Positions 32,401 through 43,284 of a DNA stretch of 52,336 nucleotides are shown here, in pieces. The position numbers and the translations under genes are program-made. Below the pieces are notes generated by a model that was not told the DNA's origin, did not search any database, and saw nothing but the letters and a program-made list of their open reading frames with translations. Origin of the DNA: Chromera velia (taxonomy: Eukaryota; Sar; Chromeraceae); NCBI GenBank assembly GCA_018398765.1, contig JAHBMJ010002422.1, forward strand, positions 48,161-100,496, in the 5' to 3' direction. The first letter of the stretch is position 1. Each line of letters begins with the position of its first letter.

Positions 32401-33022
32401 TTCCGCGCTTCCTCACTCCCACTCTCCCTTTCGCCCTTCTGTCCTTTCTGCCTTTGTGGACTTGCATTATCGCCCTCCTTCTCTCACTATCTTTGTCGGC
32501 TCCTTTCTCCCACATTCTGCATTCCCCCCTTGGAGACACAAAGCCAAACCACAAAGCAGATACAATAAGCTTGCTTGATTCTTTCCTTCTGTCGTGCAGA
32601 TACTCTTCCCTGTTCATGCTCGGGAACGTTTGCACCTGGATGGTTATGACCTTGATTGGTGTGGCATTGAAGTCAGTCAGTCAGGCAGGCAGGCAGGCAG
32701 GCAGGCAGTCATTCGGACACTCAGAGGACGACAGAAAGGAAGGCACGCAGAGAGGCGACAAGAGTCTCTTTGCTTCCTTCCTTCTGAGCTTCATCTCTCT
32801 TGGTATATTTTTTACAGACTGCTTTCCGCTCCCTTTCAATGATTCATTCAGAACAATACAGTGTTTTTTCCGCATTGGCGTATGTATTCCCATAAATTTT
32901 TGAACTCCTCCGCTTTCTCTCCCTTCAGATTCATCGTGAAGACGGAGGCTTTTTTCTTCTCTCCAGCGGACTCCCAAGAGAAATGGTACTGGAAGTTCCT
33001 CCGATTCCTTGGGCCGGGGTAG
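29433..33022 (+). CDS. Five-helix membrane protein with a Cys-rich loop, ten exons, 459 aa
   Basis: Exons 29433-29479, 29578-29646, 29775-29885, 30180-30275, 30391-30554, 30997-31117, 31396-31570, 31905-32335, 32600-32671 and 32929-33022 join in phase to exactly 460 codons. Predicted helices: LMVFNIIWVFISITLYFLG, ISWVSFGVAMLHVLQAGLTA, WPATLLLASILNVCRIIW, LHFLAIVTFMTFLVGLGLL and LGNVCTWMVMTLIGVAL. After helix 4 comes a loop with eight cysteines (CATLCEGIECKAIGRCKYYF, then CSGEPACED and YDCGSDW), then VCTLCGTV and a long acidic, Thr-rich soluble segment (EEPEPEPEEGG). The short tail is aromatic and basic (QEKWYWKFLRFLGPG). I do not recognise the family. Six of nine introns begin GTCAG, and the intron at 32672 expands to (GTCA/GGCA)n. 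The regular phases make the structure reliable even without a name. Confidence 0.75.
32357..32386. repeat. (GT)n microsatellite in an intron
   Basis: About 15 GT units follow the GTCAGAAG donor of the exon that ends at 32335. Confidence 0.9.
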
Positions 33023-33965
33023 AAAGAGCTAAGGCGTCTTTCGTATGATAACAACAGAAAAGAAGGAACTTGGAGTTATAAATTGATAAATTAGGTACGT
33101 TTTAGTAGGCTTAACTTTTAGCGTTACTCAGTTACTGCGTCAGTGTACAGCTGTATCTAAAAGATTCAAATATACTTGATTTTATCGCTGCGTGCTTCAA
33201 GTTTTACTGCTAGTTTTACTTTAAAAATTATGTAACTGTCGGCTCTATAACACTCTATAATCACAGTACTTATACACAAATTTGCAAAACAAAAAACACA
33301 CTGTTGTGTATACATATTTTAGTAAATGTTTTATAACTTTTATTATTGTAAAATGACAAAAAAATTGAAAAAAAAAAATGTTTTTCATCTCTACATTACG
33401 ATTTAATTACGAAAGAAATAAAAAAAATACAAAAAGTTTAGTATGTGCATTGTGCTTAAAGTATAGCTAAAATTTATAATTCTGCATTCAAGTTTTTTGT
33501 TAAAAATTATTATCAAGTATTAATGATGGTAAGAATAATACAACATGTTAGCCTTTGTTTCCTGTCGTTTGCGGGGGCGACCTCTATAAGACAAAACGGC
33601 GACAGTGCTTTAGGGTACCACTGACACTAAATTACTTATCACTAGACTACGCATTGTAAATTAGTTGTAAATTGCAAGCATTGTATTATTTGCTTGCTAA
33701 AAAAAAATTGAATCAGATTGTCAACACTTCGTTTAGTAATTAAAACTTAAAACTCGATTTAATGTCATTAAATGTATAGTGTACCCATTTTCTAACTAGT
33801 TTCCCAAGTTTCTAGTGTGAGACTTTTTTCCATACGTGACTAGTCACTACTCAGCTAGTAGTAGTAATTGTTAGTGTTAAAGAAGCAGGAAGTAAAATAT
33901 GTTTGCCAACTTTGTCTCAGTCAGTGATTCGGTGACGTGAAGGACGGAAAGAAGGCAGACACTTA
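33023..33965. other. AT-rich island between convergent genes
   Basis: Starts within a few dozen bases of the membrane-protein stop and ends at the terminal exon of the next minus-strand gene. Long A and T runs; no protein-like frame. One GC-richer core (about 33553-33627) interrupts it, with TTTGCGGGGGCGACC and ACGGCGACAGTGC words. Confidence 0.8.
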
Positions 33966-34102
33966 TCAGAAAACGCCGGTGCGCCTCAACAGTCCCAGAG
34001 CTTGCTTGTCAAGAGCATCACAGCGGTAGCCTGAAACAGAAAAAAAGAGAGAATCCCCATCTTTGCAAGAACAGCATCGAAGGACGAGCAGAAGTCCCTA
34101 AG

Positions 34103-34144
<42 letters not shown>

Positions 34145-34762
34145 TCTCTGCGTGTGTGTGTGGTTGGAAGTGTTTTTCCCTTTTTGTCCGCACAGCCAAA
34201 CAAGGAAATGTCTCTTTCACAGGCGGAGGGACTTTGCAATGTTTGCATCCATCTGACTTAAATAATGTTGAGGAGAAATCCTCGATCGTTGAACACAGAT
34301 CGATATTGACTTTTCCATCTTTGCTTCCGCCCTCCCCCCTATGCTTTCTTGCGTACGGAAGAAAGCTCTGGAAGGAACGAAGGCAGGAGGAGAGGACACA
34401 AGCACCATCCAACTCTAACTCAATTTGCGCGAATAGAGCTGACTGACTGACTGACGGTGCCCAAATCAATTTTGGCCTCCTGAACATTTTGTGACTACAA
34501 AAGAATCGAAGAAAGCCCACCCCTTCCCTTCCCGTAAAGCCCGCTGCCCACTTTCACACCCTTTTCATACCTTGCCGTTCCCCGAATGTGGTGTCTATAC
34601 TATTCATACATTTGTCCACCAAGAGCTGCAGCGCCACCCGAGTCCAAGACATCCCTCCATATTCATACGGACAACCCAGCAGCCGCAGCTCAAATTACAC
34701 ACACCCTCGCCCGGGATCCATGCAGGAGGGAGGCCTCGATCCTCCCAATCAACAGTGAAGAT
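33966..34762 (-). CDS. Unidentified multi-exon gene, 3' part
   Basis: Several short exons look real but I could not close one consistent model. The terminal exon 33966-34030, after a TTTCTGTTTCAG acceptor, reads YRCDALDKQALGLLRRTGVF and a stop. Exon 34258-34367 ends at a GTCAGATG donor and is open in two frames (SFLPYARKHRGEGG... or AFFRTQESIGG...); only the second enters the terminal exon in the YRCDAL frame, while the first gives a short ending LPL. Exon 34456-34494, before (GTCA)4, reads SQNVQEAKIDLGT. Exon 34571-34625 (or to 34560) reads LLVDKCMNSIDTTFGERQ. Exon 34705-34762 reads IFTVDWEDRGLPPAWIPGEG. No family is recognised. Transcript data are needed to fix phases. Confidence 0.4.
34107..34140. 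repeat. (TC)n microsatellite
   Basis: A pure TC tract in the last intron of the unidentified minus-strand gene. Confidence 0.9.
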
Positions 34763-36045
34763 CTCAATTCAGAATTCATTCGTGTGAATATATTTCCTCC
34801 AGCCCCAGCTTGTAGAGAGAAAAAGAAAAAGAACTAAGGGAAGAAACGATTCCACAGCACCACCATGAGGTGAGGGGAAGCAGACAGCCGGTCTGTCTGC
34901 ATCGCTCTCTATCCAAGCCCTCTTTGACGAGCAGAGACGAAAGACACCAAGGAAGGAAAGAAGAAAGAAACGTAAGCATCGTATGAAGCAAGAAAGAAAC
35001 GCAGGTGGAAAAAAAGGAAGTCGTGCGTTGTCTCACTTGAAATGAAACAAGCAGAGGCAACACCGACGAACAATTCCATCAACCTCTTTCTTTTCTGAGT
35101 CTCCCTCTACAAGTACACACAACGGCAAGAATCTCAGGAGGTAGAAGCACATCCACGAAAACGAAACGAACAAGTAGAGAGACGCCCTCAAAAGAAGGCA
35201 TCAAAAAGAGAAATACCCACTTGCCGGAAACACCTTCCGTACAGACAGAAAGAAGGGAAAGGGCGAAGAAAAAAGGCCCTCACCGAGTCAAAGTGAGAAT
35301 GCCGATTATTTGTCATCAGTTCGCAAAAAGAAAACCAACGACCGAATTTACAAACACGAGGAGGGATTGAGGCGAGGGTGCGTCCTGCAGCCCCTGTCTT
35401 TCTTTCTTGCATTCATCTGCAAGCATCTCTCTCCCATGTTCCCTCTTCACATCTCTCTGGAAGGAATTCGGTGTCACTCACACACCTGGCAGAAATACAG
35501 ACAAACGGAAAGTCAGACCGAGAGAAAGAGAGACAAACAGACCGACTACAAGTCTCTTTTTTTCTCCCACTTTCCCTCTCTTTCTTCCTCTGGCAGACAA
35601 ACCTTCCCCTCGACTTCCCGTCTCCTTCGTGTCGGAGTCGGAGCAGCGCATCCATCCATGAGAGTACGCACGCGCGCGCGCACGCACGCACGCAGGCAGG
35701 CAGATGAGCAGGTAGAAAGGGATGGAGACCAAATCCAATCGACTCGACGGTGCAACACATACGACCGGTGCACTCATTCAGCTGTCTTCAATCCAAAAAG
35801 AGAACCAACGCCAATCAGCGCATCCCTCCCAAACACATTGAGAGGGTGTATATACGTGCCAAAAATAGTCCCGTCCTATATGCATGCGCATACGCAGTCA
35901 CCCACATTCACTATCAAGAAACAAATTACATTCGGGAAAAGAAAAAAGACCCCGGCCCAAAAAAATGCATAAAGGTTTTTTCTCTAACCCACTGTCCTCC
36001 CATCCTTCCCCTTTTCCTCTTCCACTCTGTCCACCCCTTTCTGCT
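34763..36045. other. Probable upstream exons of the unidentified gene, then spacer
   Basis: A stretch near 35037-35100 on the minus strand ends at a strong CAA|GTGAGAC donor and is open in two frames (RLMELFVGVASACFIS or CCLCLFHFK). Another near 35285-35340 ends at GTGAGGGCC (FGRWFSFCELMTNN). They may belong to the unidentified gene. From about 35400 to 36045 I see only repeats (CGCACGCA near 35670-35700) and shadows. Confidence 0.3.
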
Positions 36046-38726
36046 TCACACCTGAAGCTCAGGGTAGCAGATGCCCTTGCAACAGACGGGGGCGCTCGCT
36101 GTCTTCCAGGGCGGCCCCGGACAGAAGGGGATGTCGTCAGGGAAGCAGTCCTCAATGCAGGGGCAGCAGCAGGTCACATAAGGGCAGCAGCACAAGGCGC
36201 AGGGCCAACAGAAAAGACTATTGACCCAAAGGTTGTTGCAGAAAATGTACCTACAGGAAGGAGGAGGGCAAGAGGAGACGGGAGAAGGGGAGAAGGGACG
36301 TCAAGCGACAGACAACACAATGCATGCACTTTTTTCGCGGGTGCATATTCAGACAGAAAGGCTTCAAGACTGTCCAAGGGCATTGAAATGCGACAAATGG
36401 AAAAGGAGAGGAGCACGCAAATGGTTGGTGTGGATAGCAAAAAAAGCAAAAAAGACAGGGAATGGGGNGGGGGGGGGGGGGGGGGGCAGACTTCCATTCG
36501 ATCAACTAACCTGAGGATGGAGCAGAATCTGGTCCAGCAGGTCCATCTGGCGGTCCGCTGTTTCTTGTGCTTCTGCAAGAGGGTCTCCGTCTGCTTCTGC
36601 TGACCCCCCACAGCGGCCTGAATGGCAGATTTCTGACCGACCTCTATCAACGCTCCTGAAAGAAAGAAGAGAAGAACAGAATCATGCAGCCAAATGAGGA
36701 ATACAGATGTACGTCTGTATGGCGGCATGCATGTCAGCAAACACGGGAGCGAATTCATTCTCCTGGCATCTATACTGTCCGAGTGCTCCTCCCCTGGATG
36801 CCTCCTTCCTTCCTTCCTTCCTTTTTCCATTAGAAACTCTCCTCCCCTTCTTTTGCACAACCATCCCTGCATGACTGGATGGAAGAGAGCAGAGAAACAC
36901 AAAAGGGAGCAAGGACGAACGATCAACCCACCAACCGACCGACCAGCGAGAACAAGCATACAAAGGGTGGGTGGGAAGACAGAGAGCCGCCCCCCACAGA
37001 CACACACACGCACACAGACACAGACGGACNNNNNNGGGGGGGGGGGGGGAAGGGAGACACGCACACGCACACACAGACACGCAGACACACACACACACAC
37101 ACACAAACCTCTGAGGAGGAGCATCTGCACGATGCAAATGTGTCCCTTTTCGGACGCGAAGATCAACGGCGTCGTTCCATTGGTCGACGTCGCATTCACT
37201 GGTGCGTCGTTGTCCAACAATACCTTCACCATCTGCATGTTGCCTGCAAGTGCCGCCTCATGAAGAGGGGACTCGCCCTTCATGTTCACCGCCTCCACCG
37301 TTGCCCCCCTTCTCAAGAGCATCTTCACAATATCCATGTGACCTTCAAACACGGCTGCGTGGAGAGGTGTGCGCTTCTCCCGATTCGAGAGATTGATCCA
37401 AGCTCCCCCTCGGATGAGAACTTTGACTACGTCCTTGCGGCCTCTGTAGGCAGCCCAGAAAAGGGGGGTGTTGCCGTGCTCATCCCGAATATTGGGTGAG
37501 ATGTCGTTCTTCAACAGGGCTTTTATTCTGGGGATGTTCCCTCTCTTGGAGGCTTCAAGGATGTCCTCCTCTATAGGCCCCTCTAGACTGTTGGCCTGGC
37601 TCAGCAGGTCTCCAACAACGTCACGTGGGCCGGGGTCGCACATCCCGACAGGGTAGTCGTCGGAGACGGAGACGGACACCCCCCCAACCGGATCGGGACC
37701 TGCCTCCTCGGGGCGTGGAAAGGGGGGGTTGACGGTTTTCTTATGGGGGAGGGGGGTCATGTTATCAGGGGGGGGGTATCGTTTGGTCTTTGTCATCTTT
37801 CGCTGCAGAGGCGGTTTGACGTATTTGTATGTATCCTTCAATTTGAGTTTGATCACAGGCGGTTTCGGCCTGCCTCCTTCTCCTTCGGCAGGCTTTGGGG
37901 GGGTCACAGCGAGGCGGGGGTCTGCCTTCTTGGCCGCCGTATTCGGTTTCTTCTCGTGCACGGTAGCACTTGGCTTCGGCTTCGAACTGTCAGGCACGGC
38001 GCTGCTGGGCTTGGAGTCTTGGGCGGCGGTGGTTGGCTTAGAATGCTGCACTGCAGTGCTCCGCTTCGACTCTGGCAAGGGTGTGCTCGGCTTCGAAGTA
38101 TCGGGCACAACGGTACTCGGCTTCGAAGTATCGGGCACAACGGTACTCGGCTTCGAAGTATCGGGCACAACGGTACTTGGCTTTGAATCTTGCGCGGCGG
38201 TGGTTGGCGTCGTGTTTCGTACTGGTGTGCTCTCCTTGGGCGTCTGAATGGGATTGCTTGGCTCGGCTTTGGAAGAGGAGGAGGCTCTAGGTTGCTCTTT
38301 TGGGGGGTTGAGGGGGGGAAGGAGGTCTCTCTTCATTTGGTGCAAAGTGACCTCATAGTCCCATGATGCTCCCTCTTCTGCGCAGATCTCCAGCAGCAGA
38401 ACGAAGGATTTGTCTCTCTGACGGACCAGATCTCTTCGCCGTCTCTGATCGGAGACAACAACAGAGACGTCTCTCTCCCGCAGTCTCTCTTCTAATTCAC
38501 ATGAGCTCTTGGATGATTTCAGATAGTCAATCTCTGACTGAGTTTTTGCTTCCACAACCCTCACCACACTCCTCACATTTCCCTTTGAACTCCACACACC
38601 GTACTCCCAGTCAATCAGACAATGATGCTCTTCTGGTGCCCAAGCAAAGACATGATAGCGTTGGGAGAGCCAATACGGCGTGTCCGAGGTTTTGAACGTG
38701 AGCTTGGGACGATTCTCCGTCTTCAT
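36046..38726 (-). CDS. Ankyrin-repeat protein with Cys-packed C-terminal tail, three exons, 655 aa
   Basis: Exons 37109-38726, 36511-36655 and 36046-36250 join in phase to 656 codons. The N-terminal ~140 residues form an unknown globular part (TPYWLSQRYHVFAWAPEEHH). A disordered Pro/Ser/Thr region follows with a decapeptide repeat (PSTVVPDTSK). Then come five ankyrin repeats: GNIPRIKALLKN, GNTPLFWAAYRGRKDVVKVL, RTPLHAAVFEGHMDIVKMLL, ESPLHEAALAGNMQMVKVLL and TTPLIFASEKGHICIVQMLL, the last completed across the intron (RGALIEVGQKS). The final exon adds 68 residues with 15 cysteines (CALCCCPYVTCCCPCIEDC). Ankyrin stacks bind proteins; the tail looks suited to palmitoylation, metal binding or membrane attachment (inference). 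The start Met directly follows a CAG acceptor-like site, so a 5' exon may exist. Both introns contain assembly Ns. Confidence 0.75.
36467..36467. other. Single N beside a long G run
   Basis: An unresolved base at the edge of a G homopolymer inside the last intron of the ankyrin gene; the coding sequence is not touched. Confidence 0.9.
37030..37035. other. Six-N gap beside a G run and CA repeats
   Basis: A short assembly gap between CA-rich repeats and a G homopolymer in the first intron of the ankyrin gene. The true gap length is unknown. Confidence 0.9.
38091..38190 (-). repeat. 30-bp in-frame tandem repeat in the ankyrin gene
   Basis: Three near-identical 30-base units encode Pro-Ser-Thr-Val-Val-Pro-Asp-Thr-Ser-Lys. 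Two are identical, so the expansion is recent or gene-converted. Related degenerate units continue on both sides (KPTTAAQDS, KPSSAVPDS). Confidence 0.9.
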
Positions 38727-39523
38727 CCTGCCAAAGAGATACGGCCACACAAGATTCAGACAGTAAAGTACAGAACGGCGGTATAAGGACAGAAAAGACT
38801 TGTGAAACAGCAGACTGAATGGAAGAGCACCACGTCGGGAGACTGCCGGATTCAATTTTGTACGGCAACACACGCGCCAAACCCAAGCAGACCCTGGAAA
38901 AATGGAAGCAGGGGATCAGCAAAATTGCACACAAAGAACGATGCGGAAGGGTTCTTCACCCCATCAAAATCTGCAGAAGAGAGCCAGGGGCAAGAATTTG
39001 AGAGCGACTCTTAATTCTGCGCATGGAGACACTGGAGTTCCAAAGGAGCTGCATATAGCTGCATGCATGCATATACAGCTCCATGCATGCACGGACATGC
39101 ACGGACCGAGCTAAAAATGCCGAGCTAAAAGACTAACAGAATTGACGCACGCACAAATTTGAGCTCGCATGCAGCGATCGACATGCCCTAGCTGCATGAC
39201 GTACCGCATGCACATATATAATTAATTGCTCAAGTTGCTTACAATCTGACAGACCCGTCTTGACTCTTTGCACCTGAGGTCCATCCTCTGTCCTAGACCA
39301 AATTGTGTCTGACTGGGTAAGCTGACCATTTGCAGAGATTACATCGAGCAACACTCAGCGCAGTAGATCAATCGATTCCCATACATGCATGCATGTTGCT
39401 GTCTCCATCCTTCTGCATGAAAAAACAGATGTGTAGACGTATATATACATGCACTTGGACCGGAATAGCCCACCTGTAACTCCCCAAGAATACGACTCCC
39501 ACAACCATCCAAGCATCTAAGCC
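38727..39523. promoter_or_regulatory. Divergent intergenic region with GCATGCATGC clusters
   Basis: Palindromes GCTGCATGCATGCATATAC and CCATGCATGCACGGACATGC (39058-39102) and ACATGCATGCATGTTG (39383-39398) lie between the 5' ends of the ankyrin gene and the secreted protein gene. A non-coding 5' exon of the ankyrin gene may lie near 38870. Confidence 0.4.
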
Positions 39524-41400
39524 ATGCGAAGCTCTGTGACTCTCTTCTCTTTCTGTTATGGATGCCTCACGCTGGGCCTATTCAAGTTTGAAGTGCATGC
39601 CTTGGTGCACCGCGAAAGCCAGAGAGACCACCGCCAGCTCCTCCACGCCTTCTCTCCATACGACGACGATGAAGCTCCCCCCATGTACACAGACGAGGAT
39701 CCCCCCCCACCCCACACATACNCCCCCCCATGTACGATGCCCCCCCTCCCTCTTACGATCGTGACGACGACATTCCTCCGATGCACGAGTACGGGGATCC
39801 CCCCCCTCCCTTGCACGACGATCAGCACGACGCCCCCCCACCCTCTTACGGTCTTGAAGAAGAACCCCTCCCAACGTACGGTGACGACGACAGCCCCCCT
39901 TCCTACAGCAACCAGAATTCCCTGCCCTCCTACGACGCATCTGACCCCCCAGATTCCGACTCTGACGGTTTCGAATTCCATTGGTCCCCTGCGGCAGACA
40001 TCTGGGAAGAGACAGACCAGACACACGGGAAGAAGGAGGAGGACAGAATCTTCGACGCAGACTGGGACCCACTTGTACACAGGACGTACAAATCTGACGC
40101 ACGCACATATGACCCCCTGCAGAACAAAACCACCGACCAACTGCCGGAGTATGACCCCAACTGGAAGATTCCCAAAGAGGAATTCGCCGAACTTGACAAA
40201 TTGATGCAGGGTCTAAAGGATCAACGTGCGCATCACGAGCGCCAAGCCACCCAAAAGCTGATAGCGACGCTCGGAAGTGCGTTCACAGAAATGATGCTGG
40301 ACATACGCAAGCACTGTCAGACGTTCGTGATGGTGACAGAAAATTTGGCTATCCAGAAGTATGCTAGGAGATCTCTGTCAAAGAAAAAGGCCGAGCTGAA
40401 AGCCGAAAAAGAACTGCAATTTGTCAAGCAGATGTGCGCTTTTGCAGCCTGGGACACGTTTGAGGAGGCCCTGTTTGAGAATCAGTCGACCGACTACAAC
40501 GACATTATTGGGTGGACCCATCGAATGTACAACGAGAGATTCCAGTGGAAAGTCTCGGAGGCCCGTGCAAAGGCTGCAAAGGGCACAAATAAACTCGCAA
40601 TCGCGGGGAAAGTCGCAGTTGCAAGCGTGGGAAGTGCAGTGGGGGTAGCGGCATCTCTGATCACATTGGGGGGAACCTCCCCTCTCATTATTGGAATCGG
40701 CATGGCCGTGGCCAATTCTATGTTTGCCAATTGGGCGGAGAGTAAGATTGACACGTATGCGATGAAAAAGAGCGGGGGGGGTGCGAAGGCTACAGCCAAC
40801 AAGGTGGCATCCTTGGGCATTAGCGTTGGGTTGACGTTTGCAAAGATGGCGCCTGTTGTGTCGTTTCTGGCTGAGGGTGTTCAGTACTTGCACAGCGTCA
40901 CGGATACGGTTTTGTCCGAAGAGATGGACAAGACTTACAGCGTGTCACTGAGTCCGTTAACAAAAAAGAGAGTGCGAGTCCTCGTGCTGGCACACAACTT
41001 GGAGAACCTAATGGACGATGTGGAGGACGAAATTCAAAAACAACTGCAGGTGGAGAAAACAAGCAAAGGGAGGGGATTGTTCTCTGCCTCTTCTGTCTCT
41101 TCAAAGAGTTCAGATGAGAAAGAGACAGAGGCAGTGAGGAAGTTGGAGCTTGTAGAGAAGAGGAAAGTGCAAGCGGAGTGGGACAAATGGATTCCCGAGG
41201 ACATCTCTGCCCTTGGTCTGAATGCTGATCCTCAGAAGGGGCTGCAGAGGGTGGTGGAGAAGTATCTTGCCATCCGGACTGATAAAGAGAAGTGGGCAGA
41301 GTGGAAACAGAAGCAGACAGAGCTGAAAGGGGAAGCAAAGGGGGAGGTCAGACAATTATTGGATGAAGAAGAAGACACACTTGTGGAACTCCTTAAATGA
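39524..41400 (+). CDS. Secreted acidic Pro-rich protein with hydrophobic segments, frame broken at an N
   Basis: A signal peptide opens the frame (MRSSVTLFSFCYGCLTLG). Next comes a Pro/Asp/Tyr-rich region with repeated PPPSY/PPSY motifs. The frame changes at the single N at 39722, which sits in C runs. One extra base or two fewer would restore it, so I read this as an assembly gap, not a pseudogene. Beyond it a 550-residue frame continues: a charged helical region (FAELDKLMQGLKDQRAHHER), then two long hydrophobic Gly/Ala/Ser-rich stretches (GKVAVASVGSAVGVAASLI with LIIGIGMAVANSMF; SLGISVGLTFAKMAPVVSFL), then charged coiled-coil-like helices to the C-terminus. The hydrophobic pair between amphipathic helices resembles membrane-inserting helical proteins, but I recognise no family and the function is unknown. 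Confidence 0.65.
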
Positions 41401-43284
41401 GAGACGGGGAATCAATAAGTTTGAAAACATACGCTGATAAGGTAATTCAAGTTGAAATGAAGTTTCGCATATCATTATGCAGCACACTTAAGTCGTGGGG
41501 GCAAAACAAATCAAATCAAAATATTTTTCGGGAGAAATTAAAAAAGTTTGATTCGATTGAAAGACAAGTCAGAGCCTGATGCATCGATCGAGGGATTGAT
41601 TGAGCAACAACGGTTTCAAACTGTTAAACATAACTTATCTGAATATTTAGGCCTAAATCAATCATTAATGGCTTTGACTAGGGCTTTAACATATGCATTT
41701 ATCAGTTTTTGTATCATTCACTAGATCATTAACAAATTAAAAAATATAAATTGAAAGTATAAACATCACTTAAATTCAATGTCAATCCTGCAATTTTATA
41801 GAACAATCTAAATAAACATAATCATAGTTGTACAAAATGAATCGTAAAAAAAACTATCAAACCGTATCTTTGAATTTCAATGTTAAATCTAGTTTTAAAT
41901 CCACTTTACTACTAAGTTTAAAAAAAATGGTTAACTTATAGCTACACTTTGAGGATGCTTCAGGACATTAATCGATCTTCGTGATGTGTTCGCAGGTCTG
42001 ACTGGATATTGAGTCTCGGTGCGAACCGAGTGGGAGATAGACATGCAAAGTATGCTTATGTGCCGTCCCTGACCCCACTCATTCCTCGACTTGCTTCGAC
42101 ATGCTTTTGTCCTCCTTCATCCTTTTCGTGATCGTGAACGTTTTCCCATTCAAAAATGAAAAAAGACTTATAGTTACAGAAAACAAATATAGAAGAGTTA
42201 TCATATTCAAGTTGTATAACTTTTTAAAGTAAGGTCTAGGTTTTATTAATTTTCCTCCCCTTCTAAAAATATAAATTCAACTTATTTTGAGGTTTTGCTG
42301 AATTCCCCCCATCAACTGTTCACAGAATCTAGCACAGAATGTACGCTAATGAATTTGACACAGAAAATTGTCGATCCTGTAAAGTATTCTTTTAGAAAAT
42401 CTGGACAGCCCCCTAAGTTGGTACAGACTACAACTTCAAGTCAAAATTGATTCAAAAAAGCTGTTACCTGCTTGATGCCTCGCTTGCAACTTTAGTTTTA
42501 TGCAGATGAAGTCAGCATGGAGGCTTTGCGAATCCGTTTCTTCTCTTCTCTTCGCTGCCCGCATGACTCTAGTCAGACTCATGGGGACATCTTTGGGGGG
42601 AGCTTTCACGGGTATCCTCTTTTCGCTTGTACTTTCCGTCTCAGCCAGCTTCCGTTAACTTTTTCTTCCATCACAAATTCAAGTTGCTAGGTCAAGTTGT
42701 TTCCGCAAGCTACCTTCCAATTATGCGTTTTTGCCTGAACGCAGATTCCACTGCAATCGCACACCGCGAAAGTCCGAAAGAGCCGGCCCCGTGCGCCACA
42801 GAGCTAGCAACCGCTTGACCGGTTGCAACACCGGGTGTGTGTATGTCCGGAAGGAAGGCTTGATGATTCAAGTTCTTCCTCAAACAAGGACCATCTCCCC
42901 TGTCCGGCCAGAAAGACTATTGTCCTCCCTCTGCTGACTTCCTCATCACTAGCAACGGTCCCTGCTCCCCCTTGTGAACCTCCACGGGATCCCCGACTCT
43001 ACCCCCAACGGAGAATTAAGTCATGGGCCCATGCATGCGAGATCACTCCTGATCAACAAAACACCAGTGACACCCTGCCTGTATACACAGTGGTTGTAGA
43101 CGCTCAGCAGGAAGCCAAGCACACTCTATCACTCCATCCTCTCTCTGCCAAGCATGCGAGAGGATATATAACAAGCGTGCGTTCTTAGAGAGCCGGTATG
43201 CGCGATCGACACATAGAAAGAAAGGCATTCGGGACTCTGATACGGAAAGTCTCTCTTCTAGCGCTCATCCAAGTGATGCTCCAC
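41401..43284. other. AT-rich island between convergent genes
   Basis: Most of 41580-42500 is AT-rich with no credible exon. A GC-richer core (about 41985-42085) contains a small stem-loop listed separately. From about 42520 to 43284 composition returns to normal, but I found no exon that joins in phase; frames there are shadows or 3' untranslated sequence of the cysteine-module gene. Confidence 0.7.
42015..42030. other. 6-bp stem with GCGA tetraloop
   Basis: CTCGGT-GCGA-ACCGAG is a perfect stem capped by a GNRA-type tetraloop, inside the GC-richer core of an AT-rich island. It could belong to a structured RNA, but the flanks do not fold into a tRNA or other RNA I know. Confidence 0.35.

Noticed and set aside
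36174..38873. A single 899-residue minus-strand frame covering the whole ankyrin gene
   Set aside because: It reads through introns, microsatellites and N gaps; the spliced three-exon model gives complete ankyrin repeats and a sensible end.
39722..39722. Frameshift interpreted as a pseudogene
   Set aside because: The frame changes exactly at an N in C homopolymers and both sides are long, intact and compositionally continuous, so an assembly error is the simpler reading.
41985..42085. Possible tRNA in the GC-richer core with GTTCGCAGG and a stem-loop
   Set aside because: No acceptor stem, no D-arm and no correctly spaced T-loop could be drawn.
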